A stretch of DNA of 64,000 bases, taken from positions 1 to 64,000 of the forward strand of contig NZ_VIGC02000026.1 in NCBI RefSeq assembly GCF_006569185.2, given 5' to 3'. Shown here in pieces: positions 62,085 through 64,000 of this stretch. The position numbers and the translations under genes are program-made. This DNA is from Litorilinea aerophila. Its GTDB lineage: Bacteria; Chloroflexota; Anaerolineae; Caldilineales; Caldilineaceae. Under the pieces are notes generated by a model that saw nothing but the letters and a program-made list of their open reading frames with translations, ran no database searches and had not been told where the DNA came from. Within the stretch, counting starts at the first letter, position 1; each line of letters opens with the position of its first letter.

Positions 62085-62732
62085 ATGCAAGCACATCGCA
62101 TTTTGCTGGTGCTGGGCGGCACCTACCATGACTTCGATGGCTTTGCCGCCACCCTGACGCCGGTGTTGGCCCGGGGAGGCGCCCAGGTGGAGGCGACCTA
62201 TGAGCTGAATCGCCTCCACGATCTGGGCGATGTAGACGTGGTGATCCTCTACACCTGCCTCAGCGGCCCCACGGCAGAGGCGCCGGACGCGGCGGGCATC
62301 GACGAGGGCCAGGCCCGCTCCCTGGCGGAATGGGTGGCCAGCGGCGGCGGGCTCTTGGCCCTGCATGCAGCCACCGTCTCCGCCCGCAACAACCCGACCC
62401 TGCGTGGGCTGATGGGCGGCGCCTTTGAAAGCCATCCGCCCCAATTCGCCTTTACCGTCTATCCCATGTACGGCCCCCACCCCATCACCGAGGGCATCGA
62501 GGCCTTCACCGTCCACGACGAGTTTTACATCCAGATCTACGAGCCAGACGTGGCCATTCACATGGTCGCCATGGACCGGGGTCTCTGTCACCCCATGGTC
62601 TGGAGCAAAGGGGTGGGCCAGGGACGGGTGGCCCACATCGCCCTGGGCCACGGCCCGGCCGTATGGAGCCTGCCGGCCTACCAGCAGCTGGTGGGGCAGG
62701 CAGTGGGATGGTTGGGGGAGCGCCGGGGGTAA
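62085..62732 (+). CDS. ThuA-like protein
   Basis: 215 residues with the glutamine-amidotransferase-like fold of ThuA. RILLVLGGTYHDF is the start, VVILYTC a central strand, GGGLLALHAAT the conserved nucleophile-elbow region with His in place of Cys, and HPITEGIEAFTVHDEFY the C-terminal block. ThuA proteins are linked to trehalose or other sugar use, with unknown chemistry. ATG 62085 follows GAGGAAGC. Confidence 0.85.
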   Translation: MQAHRILLVLGGTYHDFDGFAATLTPVLARGGAQVEATYELNRLHDLGDVDVVILYTCLSGPTAEAPDAAGIDEGQARSLAEWVASGGGLLALHAATVSARNNPTLRGLMGGAFESHPPQFAFTVYPMYGPHPITEGIEAFTVHDEFYIQIYEPDVAIHMVAMDRGLCHPMVWSKGVGQGRVAHIALGHGPAVWSLPAYQQLVGQAVGWLGERRG

Positions 62733-62743
62733 CGGGCGGCCTG

Positions 62744-63658
62744 TTACGCCTTCTCCGCCACGCCCAGGGTCGCCAGGATCTGGGTCACCTCCTGGCGCTC
62801 CGCTTCGGACAGCTCGGAGATGGGCGGGCGGACTGTCCGACTGCACAGCCCCATCTGGGCCATGGCTTCCTTCACCGCGGAGACGTTGTTGGCGTTGTTG
62901 CGCCGGGCCCGCAGCTCCTCAAAAGGGCGCACCTGGGCCCAGATGGCCATGGCCCGGGCGTAGTCCCCCTGTTCCAGGGCCTGTTGCATCTGCAGGGAGG
63001 GCCCGGTGATCACGTTGACCAGGCCGGAGGTAAAGCCGTGCGCGCCGCCGGGCCAGAAGAAGGGCGCCCACGATTCCGCGATGCCGCAGATCCAGGCCAG
63101 GCGGTCCGGCCCCACCTGGCGCACCAGGGTGGCGAAGAGCTGGGGATTGGCCACGGCATATTTCACGCCCACAAAATTGGGGCAGGCGTCGGCCAGGCCG
63201 CCCAGGGCCGCCGCGCCGATGGCCGCGTCCCGCACATAGGGCACCACGCCCAACGCCGGCACCGCGTCGGCAATGGCCTTGTGATAGGCGATCCAGCCTT
63301 CGTCAGAGCGGTAGGGGTGTACCGGCTGGTGGACCATCACCGCGTGGGCCCCCAGGGAGGCGGCATCCCGGGCCATGGCAGCGGCCGTGGCGGCATCGAA
63401 GCCCACGCCGGCCAGCACCAGTGCCTTGCCCTGGGCGCCGGCTACCGCGGCCTGGACTGCGGCTCGATGCTCTTCAGGCGTCAGGGAATAGAATTCGCCG
63501 GTGTTGCCGTTGGGCGTCACCACCGTGATGCCGCCGGCCACCATCCGCTCCACCAGGGCGGCGTAGGTGGCGAAATCGGCCTCCCCACTTTCGGTGAACG
63601 GGGTCACCGGGATGGCCGAGACGGTGTGTAGGGCCTGTTGAATGGCGCTCAGTTCCAT
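62744..63658 (-). CDS. DHDPS/NAL-family aldolase or dehydratase
   Basis: 304 residues. PNGNTGEFYSLT matches the substrate-binding loop (often GTTGE); Tyr141 in VVPYVRD and Schiff-base Lys166 in FVGVKYAV are in family positions. The NGNTGE variant and the divergent DgoD-like gene suggest a sugar-acid lyase or dehydratase rather than lysine synthesis. ATG 63658 follows AGGGAGGAC; an upstream frame to 63682 is not conserved. Convergent with the ThuA gene. Confidence 0.85.
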   Translation of the reverse strand: MELSAIQQALHTVSAIPVTPFTESGEADFATYAALVERMVAGGITVVTPNGNTGEFYSLTPEEHRAAVQAAVAGAQGKALVLAGVGFDAATAAAMARDAASLGAHAVMVHQPVHPYRSDEGWIAYHKAIADAVPALGVVPYVRDAAIGAAALGGLADACPNFVGVKYAVANPQLFATLVRQVGPDRLAWICGIAESWAPFFWPGGAHGFTSGLVNVITGPSLQMQQALEQGDYARAMAIWAQVRPFEELRARRNNANNVSAVKEAMAQMGLCSRTVRPPISELSEAERQEVTQILATLGVAEKA

Positions 63659-63702
63659 TGGAGTCCTCCCTGAAGGGTGCATGCACGGTCGTTACAGCCA
63701 GG

Positions 63703-63754
63703 GTTATAACACGGGGTTGCCGGTTTGAGCAATTCCCCTGGCTACGGTTAAACT
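63703..63754. promoter_or_regulatory. Overlapping divergent promoter candidates
   Basis: Minus strand: TTGCTC (63727-63732), 18-bp spacer, TATAAC (63703-63708) for the DHDPS-family gene. Plus strand: TTGAGC (63725-63730), 18-bp spacer, TAAACT (63749-63754) for the DgoD-like gene. The -35 boxes overlap, so a shared regulator is plausible. Confidence 0.4.
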
Positions 63755-63850
63755 TAAGGGCAGTGATGCCATCACGCCGCTCCCATGGTGCCACATGCCA
63801 GGCACAGCACAAAAAACTCCCATTCAACCCGTAGAAAGCAGGGTATCGTT

Positions 63851-64000
63851 GTGAAGATCACCAAACTGGAAACCTTCCTGGTCAAACCCCGCTGGCTTTT
63901 TCTGAAGATTCACACCGACGAAGGCCTGGTAGGCCTGGGCGAACCCATCCTGGAAGGGCGAGCGCGGACCGTGGCCCAGGCAGTGGCCGAAGTGGAGCCC
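63851..64000 (+). CDS. Galactonate-dehydratase-like enolase-superfamily protein, N-terminal part
   Basis: Fifty codons from GTG 63851 to the window edge. [20 protein letters not shown] followed by [20 protein letters not shown] is the N-terminal capping domain of mandelate-racemase-type enzymes, closest in feel to D-galactonate dehydratase (DgoD). The catalytic barrel lies outside the window. With the IlvD/Edd enzyme and the DHDPS-family lyase it would make a sugar-acid degradation set. Confidence 0.85.
   Translation, partial: MKITKLETFLVKPRWLFLKIHTDEGLVGLGEPILEGRARTVAQAVAEVEP

Overview
The window is GC-rich, gene-dense bacterial DNA. The gene content suggests a filamentous-type Chloroflexota member (Caldilineae/Anaerolineae-like). 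This is an inference from protein style, Tat- and lipobox-type solute binders, the small membrane protein behind an OppF-type ATPase, and the GTAG-hairpin repeats; no rRNA or other marker gene is present to prove it.

Layout. 0-2.8 kb: the start of an IS1634-like transposase at the left edge, then two oligopeptide-ABC ATPases and a small membrane protein. 2.8-8.0 kb (minus strand): a RiPP operon with a PqqD-like recognition protein, a 36-residue precursor carrying a complete lasso-type leader, an HPr-kinase-like kinase, an ABC exporter, a lasso B2-type leader peptidase and a nucleotidyltransferase. No lasso macrolactam synthetase is present, and the core has no Asp or Glu. 8.3-9.8 kb: a nucleotidyltransferase and a uridine-kinase-like protein. 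10-13.6 kb: a secreted CSLREA beta-helix protein and a TPR membrane protein. 13.7-20.5 kb (minus): a peptide-ABC operon (binding protein, two permeases, a DUF1028 protein) ending in a spermidine-synthase-like membrane protein. 20.9-22.3 kb: a secreted trypsin-like protease.

22.8-27.1 kb: a riboflavin operon, ribD-ribE-ribBA-ribH, behind an FMN riboswitch and two tandem terminators. 27.1-39.8 kb: a type I-E CRISPR-Cas locus with a 36-repeat array and cas2, cas1, cas6e, cas5e, cas7e, cse2, cse1 and a WYL-regulator/Cas3 fusion, all read on the minus strand from the cas3 end toward the array. GTAG-bordered hairpin elements interrupt this operon.

40.3-45.5 kb: a GH100/debranching-type glycoside hydrolase and a sugar ABC transporter (two permeases and a lipoprotein). 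45.6-64 kb: a catabolic and salvage region with LysE exporter, DSD1-type PLP enzyme, PHP protein, M19 dipeptidase, EEP nuclease, PPOX-fold oxidase, M81 peptidase, metallophosphoesterase, TauE/SafE permease, HAD phosphatase, a GDPD-phosphatase fusion, an IlvD/Edd dehydratase, a second GDPD, a proline-iminopeptidase-like hydrolase, ThuA, a DHDPS-family aldolase/lyase, and the start of a DgoD-like enolase-superfamily dehydratase at the right edge. The last few fit sugar-acid breakdown.

Strongest leads: the cyclase-less lasso-leader RiPP operon, the WYL-Cas3 fusion, a CRISPR array that abuts cas2 with no intergenic leader, two diverged copies of one spacer, the GTAG-hairpin repeat family, and a GDPD-phosphatase fusion whose second domain seems to have lost its catalytic residues.
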